Origin: Actinoplanes cyaneus
Lineage (GTDB): Bacteria; Actinomycetota; Actinomycetes; Mycobacteriales; Micromonosporaceae
Reading direction: 5' to 3'
Length of the DNA stretch: 64,000 nucleotides
Assembly (NCBI RefSeq): GCF_016862095.1
Contig: NZ_BOMH01000039.1
Coordinates: 62,001-126,000 of the forward strand
Position numbers and translations under genes: made by a program
Part shown: positions 15,788 through 24,515 of the stretch, one piece after another
Position numbering within the stretch: the first letter of the stretch is position 1
Layout: each line of letters starts with the position of its first letter
The notes under the pieces: model-generated
What the model was told of the DNA's origin: nothing
Seen by the model: only the letters and a program-made list of their open reading frames with translations
Databases searched by the model: none

Positions 15788-16557
15788 ACCGCTTCCTCGC
15801 CCGTCTTCTGGGTGGAGGTGATGCGGTGGATGATCCAGGCGGTGAAGGCGAACGTCGCGGCGTAGATCGGCCAGCTGATCAGGATCCGGACGACCCCCAG
15901 CGCGTTCGCCTCGCCGAGCTTCCACAGGTAGAACTGGATGCCGGCGCGCAGGGCCAGCGACACCACCCAGAGCAGGGTGAGCCACTGGAAGGCGCGGAAC
16001 AGCCGGCTGTTGCCGAACCAGTCCTGCCGGCCCTTGTTGGCCATGATGCCCCAGGCGTAACCGATCAGCGGCTTGCGGAACGCCACCGAGATCAGCAGCA
16101 CCGCGGCCTGCCCGAAGGTGAGCAGGATGCCGGGCAGGTAGAAGTTCTTCGCGTCGCCGCTGCGCCAGGCCAGCCAGGCGCCGAGCGCGATGCCGAACAG
16201 CCCGTTCACCGCGTGCCGGACGGGCTGCTTGCGGGCCAGCCGGACGGCGCCGATGGCGACCGCCGAGCCGACCGAGCCGATGATCGCCCAGAGCAGCGCG
16301 GTGCGCTTCTCCAGACCGATCACCGACTCGCCGAACAGCACGTTGAAGAGCACGAACGCGAGCACCGGGACGCTGGACTCGATCAGCCCGCGCACCCCGC
16401 CGAGCTGCTCCGCGATCTGCTCGCTGAGCGGCGGGAGCGGCTCCTCCCCGTCGTCCTGAGGGACCGGATGCAGGTCCAGCTCCTCGACGACGTCCTCGGC
16501 GAGCCGCTCCTCGACGGTTTCGTGCGCCACGTGGCGCGGCTCGTTGCCGGGTGTCAC
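15784..16557 (-). CDS. DUF3159 family integral membrane protein
   Basis: 257 residues. A hydrophilic N-terminus of ~50 residues (acidic, EEPLPPLSEQIAEQLGG) precedes five or six hydrophobic segments, the pattern of the actinobacterial DUF3159 family (Rv2693c type). Recognisable stretches are LIESSVPVLAFVLFNVLFG and GIMANKGRQDWFGNSR. Function is unknown; linkage to ceoBC and the OB-fold gene is conserved in actinobacteria, so a role in membrane or potassium physiology is guessed only from context. The GTG start overlaps the stop of the OB-fold gene (GTGA). Confidence 0.87.
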   Translation of the reverse strand: MTPGNEPRHVAHETVEERLAEDVVEELDLHPVPQDDGEEPLPPLSEQIAEQLGGVRGLIESSVPVLAFVLFNVLFGESVIGLEKRTALLWAIIGSVGSAVAIGAVRLARKQPVRHAVNGLFGIALGAWLAWRSGDAKNFYLPGILLTFGQAAVLLISVAFRKPLIGYAWGIMANKGRQDWFGNSRLFRAFQWLTLLWVVSLALRAGIQFYLWKLGEANALGVVRILISWPIYAATFAFTAWIIHRITSTQKTGEEAV

Positions 16558-16931
16558 CGCGGCGCCTCCAGCTCGTAGTACGGGTTGTAGATGACCTTGC
16601 GGTCGTCGCGGATGGCGACCCGGCCCCGCGCGGTGAGCTGGCGCCCGGGCTCGATGCCGGCGATCGACCGGCGGCCCAGGAAGACCAGCGTGACCACGTC
16701 ACTGCCGTCCCAGAGGTCGGCCTCCAGGGTGGGCAGGTTGGTGCGAGGAGTGTACGCCACGGTGCGCAGTCGCCCGGACACCGAAACGACCTGACCCCGC
16801 CGGCACTGGCCGGCGGGCATGGCGCCGCACTTGGCCACGTCACGCTGCAGTTCCTGAGCGTCGAGCTCGGAATCCGTCGCGGTCAGCCGGTCAAGGAACC
16901 GGCGCAGGCCGGTGCGCTCGTCGGTGGTCAT
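16554..16931 (-). CDS. OB-fold nucleic-acid-binding domain protein
   Basis: 125 residues. After a 30-residue helical leader an OB-fold runs from about 40 to 115 (QVVSVSGRLRTVAYTP, DGSDVVTLVFLGRRSIAGIEPGR, LTARGRVAIRDDRKVIYNP), the form seen in tRNA/ssDNA-binding domains. Homologues (Rv2694c type) always sit beside DUF3159. The nucleic-acid ligand is unknown. The ATG at 16931 has only a weak upstream purine stretch; longer frames would run into DUF3710. Translationally coupled to DUF3159 through GTGA. Confidence 0.82.
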   Translation of the reverse strand: MTTDERTGLRRFLDRLTATDSELDAQELQRDVAKCGAMPAGQCRRGQVVSVSGRLRTVAYTPRTNLPTLEADLWDGSDVVTLVFLGRRSIAGIEPGRQLTARGRVAIRDDRKVIYNPYYELEAPR

Positions 16932-16956
16932 GACTTCACGGTAACCCGATCGGGGG

Positions 16957-17604
16957 TCAAACCTGCTGTGCGGGGTTCTGCTCGGCCATTTCCTTGGGCA
17001 GTCGCAGCGGCAGCGGCTCACGGACCGGCCGCGGCTCGTCGTCCCGGACCACGACCAGGCCCTCCAGCGCCACGCCGAGCACGCCCTCGGCGGACGGGTC
17101 GGCCGCCGCCGCGCCCTGGAACAGCGCCCGGACCATCCAGCGCGGGCCGTCGACGCCGACGAACCGCACGTCGGCCGGGCCGTCCGGGGTGTTCACCCGG
17201 GCGATCAGCTCGGTCCCGTACCGCCCGGTGACCTCGCGGGGCTGAACCCCGTCGGAGCCCATCGCGGTGGCGATCTCCTCGCGCACCTCGTCCCAGATGC
17301 CCTCGGTCCGCGGCGCCGCGAACACCCCGAGCTGCAGGGCGCTCTCGCCGTCCACCAGGACGACCTGTTCGATACCGCCGTCCGGGTTCGCCTGCACCCG
17401 CACCTCGACGCCCTCGATCGCCGGGATCTGCAGGCTGCCCAGGTCGAGCCGCTGCACGTCGCCCGGGGCGTGCTTGACGTCCCACGGGCCGAACTCGGGC
17501 GCCGGGGCGTCCCCGTCGGCCGCCAGGCTCTGGGCGAGCGCCGTGGAGGGCGGCGCGTCGGCCGCGCGTACGTGCTTGGCGCCACCGCGCTTACGGGAGA
17601 ACAT
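16957..17604 (-). CDS. DUF3710 family protein
   Basis: 215 residues, soluble. Starts MFSRKRGGAKH and carries the family core EFGPWDVKHAPGDVQRLDLG followed by GVFAAPRTEGIWDEVREEI and VGVDGPRWMVRALFQG. Homologue of Rv2696c; function unknown. It lies between dut and the OB-fold gene, all on the minus strand, with gaps of 25-29 bp, so it is probably part of a dut operon. GGAAAGG lies 9 bases before the ATG; an in-frame GTG directly upstream is an equal alternative. Confidence 0.87.
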   Translation of the reverse strand: MFSRKRGGAKHVRAADAPPSTALAQSLAADGDAPAPEFGPWDVKHAPGDVQRLDLGSLQIPAIEGVEVRVQANPDGGIEQVVLVDGESALQLGVFAAPRTEGIWDEVREEIATAMGSDGVQPREVTGRYGTELIARVNTPDGPADVRFVGVDGPRWMVRALFQGAAAADPSAEGVLGVALEGLVVVRDDEPRPVREPLPLRLPKEMAEQNPAQQV

Positions 17605-17633
17605 CACTGCCAGCCTTTCCTACGTTTCAGGGT

Positions 17634-18086
17634 TCAGAGGGCCTGGTGGCCGCCGGTCGAACCGTGCCCGCCCGCGCCTCGCGAGGTGTCGCCGAGGGTG
17701 TCCACAGCGTGGAACACCGCCCGCTCCACCCGCTGGACGACGAACTGGGCGATCCGGTCACCACGGGAGATCTTCACGGTCCGTTCCCGGTCGTGGTTGA
17801 TCAGATTGACGAGGATCTCGCCACGGTAACCGGCGTCGACCGTACCGGGCGCGTTGAGCACCGTCACGCCCAGTCGAGCGGCCAGTCCGGAACGGGGGTG
17901 GACCAGTCCGACGTGTCCCTCCGGGATGGCGACCGCGATGCCCGTACGGACCTTGGCCCAGGCCCCCGGGGCGATCTCCGCGTCCTCCGCGGCGACCAGG
18001 TCGGCGCCGGCGTCGCCCGGGTGCGCGTAGGCCGGCAGCGGCAGATCCGGGTCGAGCCGCCGGACCTCGATGACTACGTCGGTCAA
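17634..18086 (-). CDS. dut: dUTP diphosphatase
   Basis: 150 residues; trimeric dUTPase that hydrolyses dUTP to dUMP, keeping uracil out of DNA and feeding dTMP synthesis. All five motifs are present: PGDAGADL, HPRSGLAARLG, GTVDAGYRGEI, RGDRIAQFV and the P-loop-like RGAGGHGSTGG near the C-terminus. The TTG start at 18086 follows GAGGAAG with 5 bases; no ATG or GTG fits upstream without an unnatural extension. Divergent from DUF3093. Confidence 0.95.
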   Translation of the reverse strand: MTDVVIEVRRLDPDLPLPAYAHPGDAGADLVAAEDAEIAPGAWAKVRTGIAVAIPEGHVGLVHPRSGLAARLGVTVLNAPGTVDAGYRGEILVNLINHDRERTVKISRGDRIAQFVVQRVERAVFHAVDTLGDTSRGAGGHGSTGGHQAL

Positions 18087-18177
18087 GAAAACTTCCTCAC
18101 ATCGGTACGGCCTGAGTCGGTGCCTACCCTGCCATCCTGCCGCGCCCCGTAGCGAAGGCACGCCGTACCCTTCGAGG

Positions 18178-18675
18178 GTGACACCCGAGCCCGCGGACCG
18201 CACCGCGCACAACTATCGGGAACGCCTCGGCCTTCCGTGGTGGGCGTGGCCGCTGAGCCTCGTGACCGGCGCGATCGTGGCCACCGAGCTGACCCTGGGC
18301 GTGCCCGGCCTCCCCGCCTGGTTGCCGTACGTGGTGCTGCTGCCGCTCTCCCTGCTGCTGATCCTCCCGCTCGGGCGGCTGCGTGTCGCCGTACAGGATG
18401 GGGAGTTCCTGGTCGACGACGCGCGTCTGCCGGTCTCGGTGATCTCCGGCGTGGTCGCTCTGGACGCGGCCGGCAAGCGTGAGGCGCTGGGCGTCGGCGC
18501 GCACCCGCACTCCTTCGTCGTCCAGCGCCCGTGGATCGGCACGGCGGTGCAGGTGCTCCTCGACGATCCGGCCGACCCGACGCCGTTCTGGGTGGTCAGC
18601 ACGCGGCGGCCGGTCGAGCTGGCCACCACGCTGCTCGAGGTCAGTCGTCGAGAGCGCGCCGCTCGGGCTTCTTGA
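18178..18675 (+). CDS. DUF3093 family membrane protein
   Basis: 165 residues. Two adjacent hydrophobic segments (WWAWPLSLVTGAIVATEL and LPYVVLLPLSLLLILPLG) are followed by a soluble domain of ~90 residues (LRVAVQDGEFLVDDARLP ... FWVVSTRRPVELATTL), as in the Rv2698 family. Function unknown. GTG start, giving MTPEPADRTAHNYRERLGLP. Its 3' end overlaps the convergent unknown gene by 35 bases. Confidence 0.87.
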   Translation: MTPEPADRTAHNYRERLGLPWWAWPLSLVTGAIVATELTLGVPGLPAWLPYVVLLPLSLLLILPLGRLRVAVQDGEFLVDDARLPVSVISGVVALDAAGKREALGVGAHPHSFVVQRPWIGTAVQVLLDDPADPTPFWVVSTRRPVELATTLLEVSRRERAARAS

Positions 18676-19471
18676 GCGCTCGTTTGCGCAGGTCGTCGCG
18701 CACCTTCTCGCCGACCGAGCGGGTCGCCCGCCGGTTCAGGTAACCGGCGACAGCGGCGCCGGTCAGCATCGGCCCCATCGAGGTGAGGTTGCGCCCGAAG
18801 CGGCGCAACAGCATCTTCTGCAGCTCGCCGCGCGCGGCGGTGCCCAGCACGTTGCCCACGCCCGTCCCGGGCACCAGCGGGTTGATCCCGCGCCGGCCGG
18901 CCCAGGCCTGGATCAGGGCGAAGGCCCGCTCGGTGCCGTTGCCGGGGACCGGCGTGCCATAGACCTCGTGCAGCTCGCCCATCAGCTTCATCTCGATCGC
19001 GACGACGGCGATCGTCTCGGCGGAGAGCAGCACCGGGGCGGAGAGCAGGGTCGGCGCCGCGGCCCACTCGACGGCGGCGACACCGCCGCCGGCCGCGCCC
19101 ACCCCGGCCGTCGCCCGGGCGGCGTTCCGGATCAGGCGGTCCGCGAGGGCGTCGTCGTCCATTCCCGGGAAGTGGCGGCGCAGCGTCTCCGCGGAACGCA
19201 CCGGGATGTGCGGGGCCACGTCGGCGACCACGTCGGCCATCCAGCGCAGGGCTGCCCTCGGCTTGAACAGTTGCCCCACGCCACGACGGCGCACGTCGCC
19301 GACCAGCCGGCCGAGCAGGCGCCGGCGACCGGACGGCTCGAGGTCGTCGGCCGTGAGGGCCGCGACGGTGCGGCCCAGGTCCTCGTCGGTGGCGGCCTCG
19401 GCGGGTGTCTCCTGCGGGTCGGCGCCGATCGCGGGCGGCTCGGAGCCGATCACGCGGTCCGGTTCACTCAT
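18641..19471 (-). CDS. Hypothetical protein with central hydrophobic segments
   Basis: 276 residues; family not recognised with confidence. The first 50 residues are acidic and probably disordered. The centre has a Gly/Ala-rich segment (ATAGVGAAGGGVAAVEWAAA) followed by a hydrophobic one (APVLLSAETIAVVAIEMKLM), somewhat like the EcsC family but not enough to assign. The C-terminus is basic (LRKRALKKPERRALDD). The ATG follows GGGGAGGACGACG. It lies in the conserved dut-sigA block where mycobacteria have no obvious counterpart, and overlaps DUF3093 tail to tail. Confidence 0.75.
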   Translation of the reverse strand: MSEPDRVIGSEPPAIGADPQETPAEAATDEDLGRTVAALTADDLEPSGRRRLLGRLVGDVRRRGVGQLFKPRAALRWMADVVADVAPHIPVRSAETLRRHFPGMDDDALADRLIRNAARATAGVGAAGGGVAAVEWAAAPTLLSAPVLLSAETIAVVAIEMKLMGELHEVYGTPVPGNGTERAFALIQAWAGRRGINPLVPGTGVGNVLGTAARGELQKMLLRRFGRNLTSMGPMLTGAAVAGYLNRRATRSVGEKVRDDLRKRALKKPERRALDD

Positions 19472-19579
19472 CGTCGTCCTCCCCGTCGTCGTCACCGGTA
19501 CAGTGCCCGGTTCCGCATCAGGGTCAAACCCCCGTGCCCATCCCCGTGTGGTGATGATTCGCGCGCGAGCGCGCCCGGA

Positions 19580-19876
19580 TCAGGCGCACTCGCGGCAGAT
19601 CAGCTCCCCGTTCCGTTCGGTCGCCAGCTGGCTGCGGTGGTGCACGAGGAAGCACCGCGAGCATCGGAACTCGTCGGTCTGCATCGGCAGGACCTTGACG
19701 GTCAGCTCCTCGTCGGCGAGGTCGGCGCCGGGCAGCTCGAAGCTCTCCGCCACCTCGACCTCGTCCACGTCCACCGAACCGGACTGGGAGTCAGCACGAC
19801 GGGACTTCAGCTCCTCGAGGCTGTCCTCGCCGAGGTCGACCTCATCGCGACGCGGGGCGTCGTAGTCGGTGGCCAT
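19580..19876 (-). CDS. DUF4193 family zinc-ribbon-like protein
   Basis: 98 residues. The N-terminus MATDYDAPRRDEVD is the family signature, followed by an acidic stretch and a C-terminal cysteine set FRCSRCFLVHHRSQLA ... LICRECA (two CxxC pairs) that should bind one zinc. Homologue of Rv2699c; function unknown, a nucleic-acid or RNA polymerase role has been guessed from its fixed place near sigA. ATG with GGAGAG upstream. Confidence 0.9.
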   Translation of the reverse strand: MATDYDAPRRDEVDLGEDSLEELKSRRADSQSGSVDVDEVEVAESFELPGADLADEELTVKVLPMQTDEFRCSRCFLVHHRSQLATERNGELICRECA

Positions 19877-19906
19877 CGGTCTTCACTCTCCTGTATCGAT
19901 GTGTCA

Positions 19907-19927
19907 CTTGGCGTTAGTAACGCCAAG
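19907..19927 (-). promoter_or_regulatory. Perfect dyad in the DUF4193 leader
   Basis: CTTGGCGTT (19907-19915), loop AGT, AACGCCAAG (19919-19927). It lies about 30 bp upstream of the DUF4193 start. It could be an operator or a leader hairpin; there is no T-run, so termination is unlikely. Confidence 0.5.
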
Positions 19928-20184
19928 GGCATGGTTTCGGTTCCCGGTTCCGCCAGACGATTTCTGACAATCGCTCAAACATCGAGCACCGGCCTGGCGA
20001 GCGCGGAACCTTACCGCTGTTGCGGCAGAGTTGTACGCCCACTGGCGGCACATTGTTCCCGATGTGACTGAGGCGACATCAAAGTAGGGGTACCAGCCTC
20101 TGGATCATCGTCGGCACGCCGGAAGCATTCCCTGTTTCCGCGCACTTGACGGACAGACGTTAACCTCTCGGCAGGCCCGGCGAC

Positions 20185-20278
20185 CGCACCGGGACCTACC
20201 GCACCGGGACCTACCTTCGATCCTGAGTCAACCCTGTTCGATCCTGAGCCAACCCCGTCCGATCCTGGAGCCAACCCT
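20185..20278 (+). repeat. Short tandem repeats before the cei-like gene
   Basis: Two copies of CGCACCGGGACCTAC are followed by three 20-21 bp units at 20217-20237, 20238-20258 and 20259-20278 (type TCGATCCTGAGTCAACCCTG). The last unit carries the TGGAG that serves as ribosome-binding site, so copy number can change the leader of the mRNA. Confidence 0.8.
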
Positions 20279-20827
20279 ATGAGCTTTGCGCGCGTCCGTG
20301 CGCTTGTCGTCGTCGGCGTGCTCGCCGTGGCCGCGATCGTCTTCGTCGTCGTCGCGCTGGTCCGTGACAAGCAGAGCGACATAGCGAGCGGCGCCGACTG
20401 CCCCGACGGCGCCCCGCTCGCTGACGTCCAGCTGCCGGACGATCCCGCCGAGGTGACGCTCAAGGTTCTCAACGGCACCGCCCAGCAGGGTCTGGCGGAC
20501 AGTGTGTCCACGGAGTTCAAGAACCGGCGGTTCGGCGTGCAGGACCCCGGTGTCAGCAAGACGAAGTTCAAGGGTGTCGCGGAGATCCGTTTCGGCCCGG
20601 ACGCGGTCGGCAAGGCCCAGCTCGTCCAGGCTTACTTCCTCGCCCAGTCGGACATGGTCTACAACGCCAAGCGTAAGGGCGCGGTGGTCGAGATCGTGAT
20701 CGGAAGCAAGTTCCAGTCGCTGGCCACCACCACCGAGGTCAACCAGTCGCTGGTCGAGATCGGCGAGCCGACCGTCCCGCCCGGCGCCTGCCTCAAGCCG
20801 GCCACCGAGAAGCCCCAGGACGATTGA
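20279..20827 (+). CDS. LytR C-terminal domain membrane protein, Cei-like
   Basis: 182 residues. One N-terminal membrane helix (residues ~8-30, ALVVVGVLAVAAIVFVVVAL) and an exported LytR_C domain: EVTLKVLNGTAQQGLADSVS, FGVQDPG, EIRFGPDAVGKAQLVQAY. Homologue of Rv2700 (Cei, cell envelope integrity), placed just before suhB and sigA as here. A role in envelope integrity is inferred from that family. ATG with TGGAG about 9 bases upstream, inside a tandem repeat unit. Confidence 0.88.
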   Translation: MSFARVRALVVVGVLAVAAIVFVVVALVRDKQSDIASGADCPDGAPLADVQLPDDPAEVTLKVLNGTAQQGLADSVSTEFKNRRFGVQDPGVSKTKFKGVAEIRFGPDAVGKAQLVQAYFLAQSDMVYNAKRKGAVVEIVIGSKFQSLATTTEVNQSLVEIGEPTVPPGACLKPATEKPQDD

Positions 20828-20839
20828 GGGGTACGGGCG

Positions 20840-20921
20840 GCCCGCCGTGATCCCGGGCCGTTCCCGCCCCTCAGCGGGCCGCCCGCCGTGATTCAGGGCC
20901 GCTCCCGCCCCTCAGAGGGCC
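20840..20921. repeat. 41-bp tandem duplication between convergent genes
   Basis: 20840-20880 and 20881-20921 begin GCCCGCCGTGAT and end GGGCC, with a handful of differences. They fill the gap between the cei-like stop and the suhB stop. Confidence 0.8.
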
Positions 20922-20935
20922 GCTGAGCGGCTTTT
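20919..20935 (+). terminator. Intrinsic terminator of the cei-like gene
   Basis: GCCGC, loop TGA, GCGGC, then TTTT (20919-20935). Its T-run overlaps the suhB stop codon on the other strand. Short stem, so only moderate strength is expected. Confidence 0.5.
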
Positions 20936-21755
20936 ACGGCCCGCCCGCCGCGTCCACCCCGACCAGCAGGTCGTGCAGCTCCTGATGCAGCGCGGGCGGC
21001 GCGACCAGGACCATCGTGGGCCCCGCCGGTGCGCCGTTCAGCCCGGTGACGACCATCCCGGCCTCCGCCGCGATCAGCCCACCCGCCGCATGGTCCCACA
21101 GATTGAGACCTTTCTCGTAGTACGCGTCGAGCTTGCCCTCCGCGGTCAGGCAGAGGTCGAGGGACGCCGCGCCGAAGCGGCGGATGTCCCGCACCCGGGT
21201 GATCAACTGGGTGAAGACCCGGGCCTGATGCGCCCGCCGGCGAGGGTCGTAGCCGAAACCGGTGCCGATCAGCGCCTGACCCAGTGACGTCTCGGTGGAG
21301 CAGGCCAGCCGCCGCCCGTCCCGCCACGCGCCGCCGCCCCGGGTCGCGGTCCACTCGTCGCCGGTCGCGGCGTTGCGCACCACACCGGCCACCACCTCGC
21401 CGCCGACCTCGGCCGCCAGGGAGACGGCGTACTGCGGGAGGCCGTAGAGGTAATTGACCGTGCCGTCGATCGGGTCGAGGATCCAGCGGACAGCGCCCGG
21501 CGCGGCGTCCTGAGCGCCGCCGTACTCCTCACCGAGCACCGTGTCGCCCGGCCGCCCGGCCAGCAACGCCTCTGCCACCTGACGCTCGACAGCCTTGTCC
21601 GCCGCGGTCACGACGTCCGTGTCGGTGCTCTTGGTCTGCACGTCGCCGATCGCCTCGTCACGCATCCGGCGCGCGGTGTCCGCCGCGTCCCGGGCCACCC
21701 GGACGGCGATCGACAACAGCTCCTCGGGCGACGAGCCCGGAGAAATCTCGCTCAC
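20934..21755 (-). CDS. suhB: Inositol monophosphatase family protein
   Basis: 273 residues. Metal-dependent phosphatase, probably inositol-1-phosphate or related sugar phosphates, feeding phosphatidylinositol or mycothiol-type compounds. Metal-site motifs are LGEEYGG, WILDPIDGTVNYLYG (Asp-Pro-Ile-Asp-Gly-Thr) and NLWDHAAGGLIAAEAG. GTG start (21755) follows GGAAAGGA with 7 bases, giving MSEISPGSSPEELLSIA. Same place as suhB near sigA in mycobacteria (Rv2701c). Divergent from sigA; the ppgK gene that lies between them in mycobacteria is absent here. Confidence 0.9.
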   Translation of the reverse strand: MSEISPGSSPEELLSIAVRVARDAADTARRMRDEAIGDVQTKSTDTDVVTAADKAVERQVAEALLAGRPGDTVLGEEYGGAQDAAPGAVRWILDPIDGTVNYLYGLPQYAVSLAAEVGGEVVAGVVRNAATGDEWTATRGGGAWRDGRRLACSTETSLGQALIGTGFGYDPRRRAHQARVFTQLITRVRDIRRFGAASLDLCLTAEGKLDAYYEKGLNLWDHAAGGLIAAEAGMVVTGLNGAPAGPTMVLVAPPALHQELHDLLVGVDAAGGP

Positions 21756-21859
21756 GTTTGAGTCCTTTCCGCCGATACGATTCTCGCCCGGAGCGTCTGG
21801 CGACGAGGTCGTCGGCCCCCGGCGGCGTGCTGCGGGGGGAGGATCTCGTAAGACGGCGC

Positions 21860-21865
21860 TACAAT
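21860..21865 (+). promoter_or_regulatory. Possible -10 element of the sigA promoter
   Basis: TACAAT at 21860-21865 is a near-consensus -10 about 165 bp before the sigA start. No clear -35 lies at 16-18 bp, so the call is weak. Confidence 0.3.
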
Positions 21866-22031
21866 TCACCCCTGCCCACGCTTCACGGACACTCACTGTG
21901 CTTCATCAGACACGCACAGGGGGGCTGGTTCGTGACCCGAGGGCTCCCAAATCGACTCCGGCGAGACTCGCCCCCGCGTGCTGCGCTGGACCATGGCCGT
22001 GCCCAAACTCATCGCCTCCGGAAGGTCATTC

Positions 22032-23597
<1,566 letters not shown>

Positions 23598-23628
23598 GAC
23601 GTTCAGTCAACATTACGTGTCCGTTTGG

Positions 23629-23656
23629 TCACCACCCGTACATCAACGGGTGGTGA
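23629..23656 (+). terminator. Terminator-like hairpin after sigA
   Basis: TCACCACCCGT (23629-23639) and ACGGGTGGTGA (23646-23656) pair perfectly over 11 bp with a 6-base loop, 32 bp past the sigA stop. No T-run follows. Confidence 0.55.
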
Positions 23657-23841
23657 TCAGACCGTTGTGCAGAAGTGATCGTTGACGTGGCACCCTGGGA
23701 TCAAGGCACACTTGTCGGAACCGGTGTGACCTCGGTCCCCCCGGGGCACTTCGGGAAGGTCGCAAGGGTGCAGGGTGTTGCACCATGTGTCAGCAGTAGC
23801 CGAGGAACATGTTCATCGGTGACGAACAGAGGAGGAAGGCG

Positions 23842-24084
23842 ATGACCCCGACTCTCACGCCGCCAGCGGGAAGCCTGGCCGGCACAGCAGCCGATGAACG
23901 GTGCGACCGCTGCAATGCAGCAGGGAAGCTCCGTTTGACCCTGGCTGGTGGTGGTGACCTCGTCTTCTGTGGCCACCACGCCAACCGTTACGCCGAGGAC
24001 CTGGTGAAGATCGCGGTGCAGTTCTCCGCCGATCCGGAATTCACCTGGCGTGGCGCGAACATGATGTCGAACTCCAGCAACTAA
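23842..24084 (+). CDS. DUF7455 small zinc-ribbon-like protein
   Basis: 80 residues. DERCDRCNAAGKLRLTLAGG followed by DLVFCGHHANRYAEDLVKIA: a CxxC pair with a distal Cys/His (CGHH) likely binds zinc. This is the small actinobacterial family found next to sigA (Rv2708c type); function unknown. The ATG at 23842 follows GGAGGAAGGCG, an almost ideal ribosome-binding site, and is preferred to an earlier in-frame ATG at 23809 without one. Confidence 0.87.
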   Translation: MTPTLTPPAGSLAGTAADERCDRCNAAGKLRLTLAGGGDLVFCGHHANRYAEDLVKIAVQFSADPEFTWRGANMMSNSSN

Positions 24085-24125
24085 CGGCAATCAGCGGTCC
24101 CCCAAAACTGAAGACGCGTGACCGG

Positions 24126-24150
24126 GGGCGCCTCCTGTGGAGGCGCCCTT
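24126..24150 (+). terminator. Intrinsic terminator after the DUF7455 gene
   Basis: GGGCGCCTCC (24126-24135), loop TGT, GGAGGCGCCC (24139-24148), then TT. The 10-bp perfect stem lies 41 bp after the stop codon. Confidence 0.75.
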
Positions 24151-24165
24151 CGCCGTGCCCGCCCA

Positions 24166-24247
24166 CGGTCAGGCGCAGATAAGCTTTCCCAGACGCGGTC
24201 AGGCGCAGATGAGCTCTCCCGGACGCGGTCAGGCGGCAGATCAACTT
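24166..24247. repeat. 30-bp tandem repeat, 2.7 units
   Basis: Units at 24166-24195 and 24196-24225 and a partial unit at 24226-24247 start CGGTCAGGCGCAGAT. Units 1 and 2 differ at three positions. It abuts the end of repeat copy B. Confidence 0.85.
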
Positions 24248-24400
24248 CAAGATCTTCATGTCCCCTCTCCGCTGTGGTCCTTCATCGTTGCTCCCGCGGG
24301 GACCCTTCCGGGCTTCGCAGGGCCGTGACCGGCCCAGAACGCAAAGCCCTCCAGGGCGATCTCCATGGGTGGTCCCGCTCAAAAGAACCCACGCCACGTC
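24236..24400 (-). repeat. Dispersed structured repeat, copy B (inverted)
   Basis: Read on the minus strand it matches copies A (7309) and C (55103): CCATGGAGATCGCCCT, the long hairpin with the conserved GCGTTCTGGGCCGG arm and loop, TCCCCGCGGGAGC, GGACCACAGCGGAG, then GAGGGGAC followed by ATGAAGATCTTGAA. Some stem pairs are changed relative to A and C, so this copy is the most diverged. Confidence 0.83.
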
Positions 24401-24515
24401 CCAGGCTGACCCGGCATGCGGCGCGCCCGCGGGTGGCCGGGCATCGCGCAACCCGGCCGGCGCTCACAGCCGGGAACAGCGCAGGCAGCCGTCATACGGG
24501 TTCGCGGCGTGGTGG

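Larger units (their letters stand above)
19877..20278. other. 402-bp divergent intergenic region between DUF4193 and cei-like genes
   Basis: No gene. It holds a perfect 9-bp-arm hairpin in the DUF4193 leader (19907-19927), a moderately AT-rich stretch around 19930-20070 where promoters may lie, and two sets of short tandem repeats immediately before the cei-like start (20185-20278). Confidence 0.7.
24085..24515. other. 431-bp non-coding region with terminator, tandem repeat and repeat copy B
   Basis: No gene. It holds a strong terminator (24126-24150), a 30-bp tandem repeat (24166-24247), the inverted copy B of the dispersed structured repeat (about 24236-24400), and about 110 bp of unremarkable GC-rich sequence. 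Confidence 0.8.

Noticed and set aside
21978..22031. N-terminal extension of SigA from GTG 21978 or ATG 21993
   Set aside because: No ribosome-binding site before either; GTG 22032 has GGAAGG at proper distance.
24166..24247. CRISPR-like repeat
   Set aside because: Units are directly tandem without spacers and there are no cas genes.
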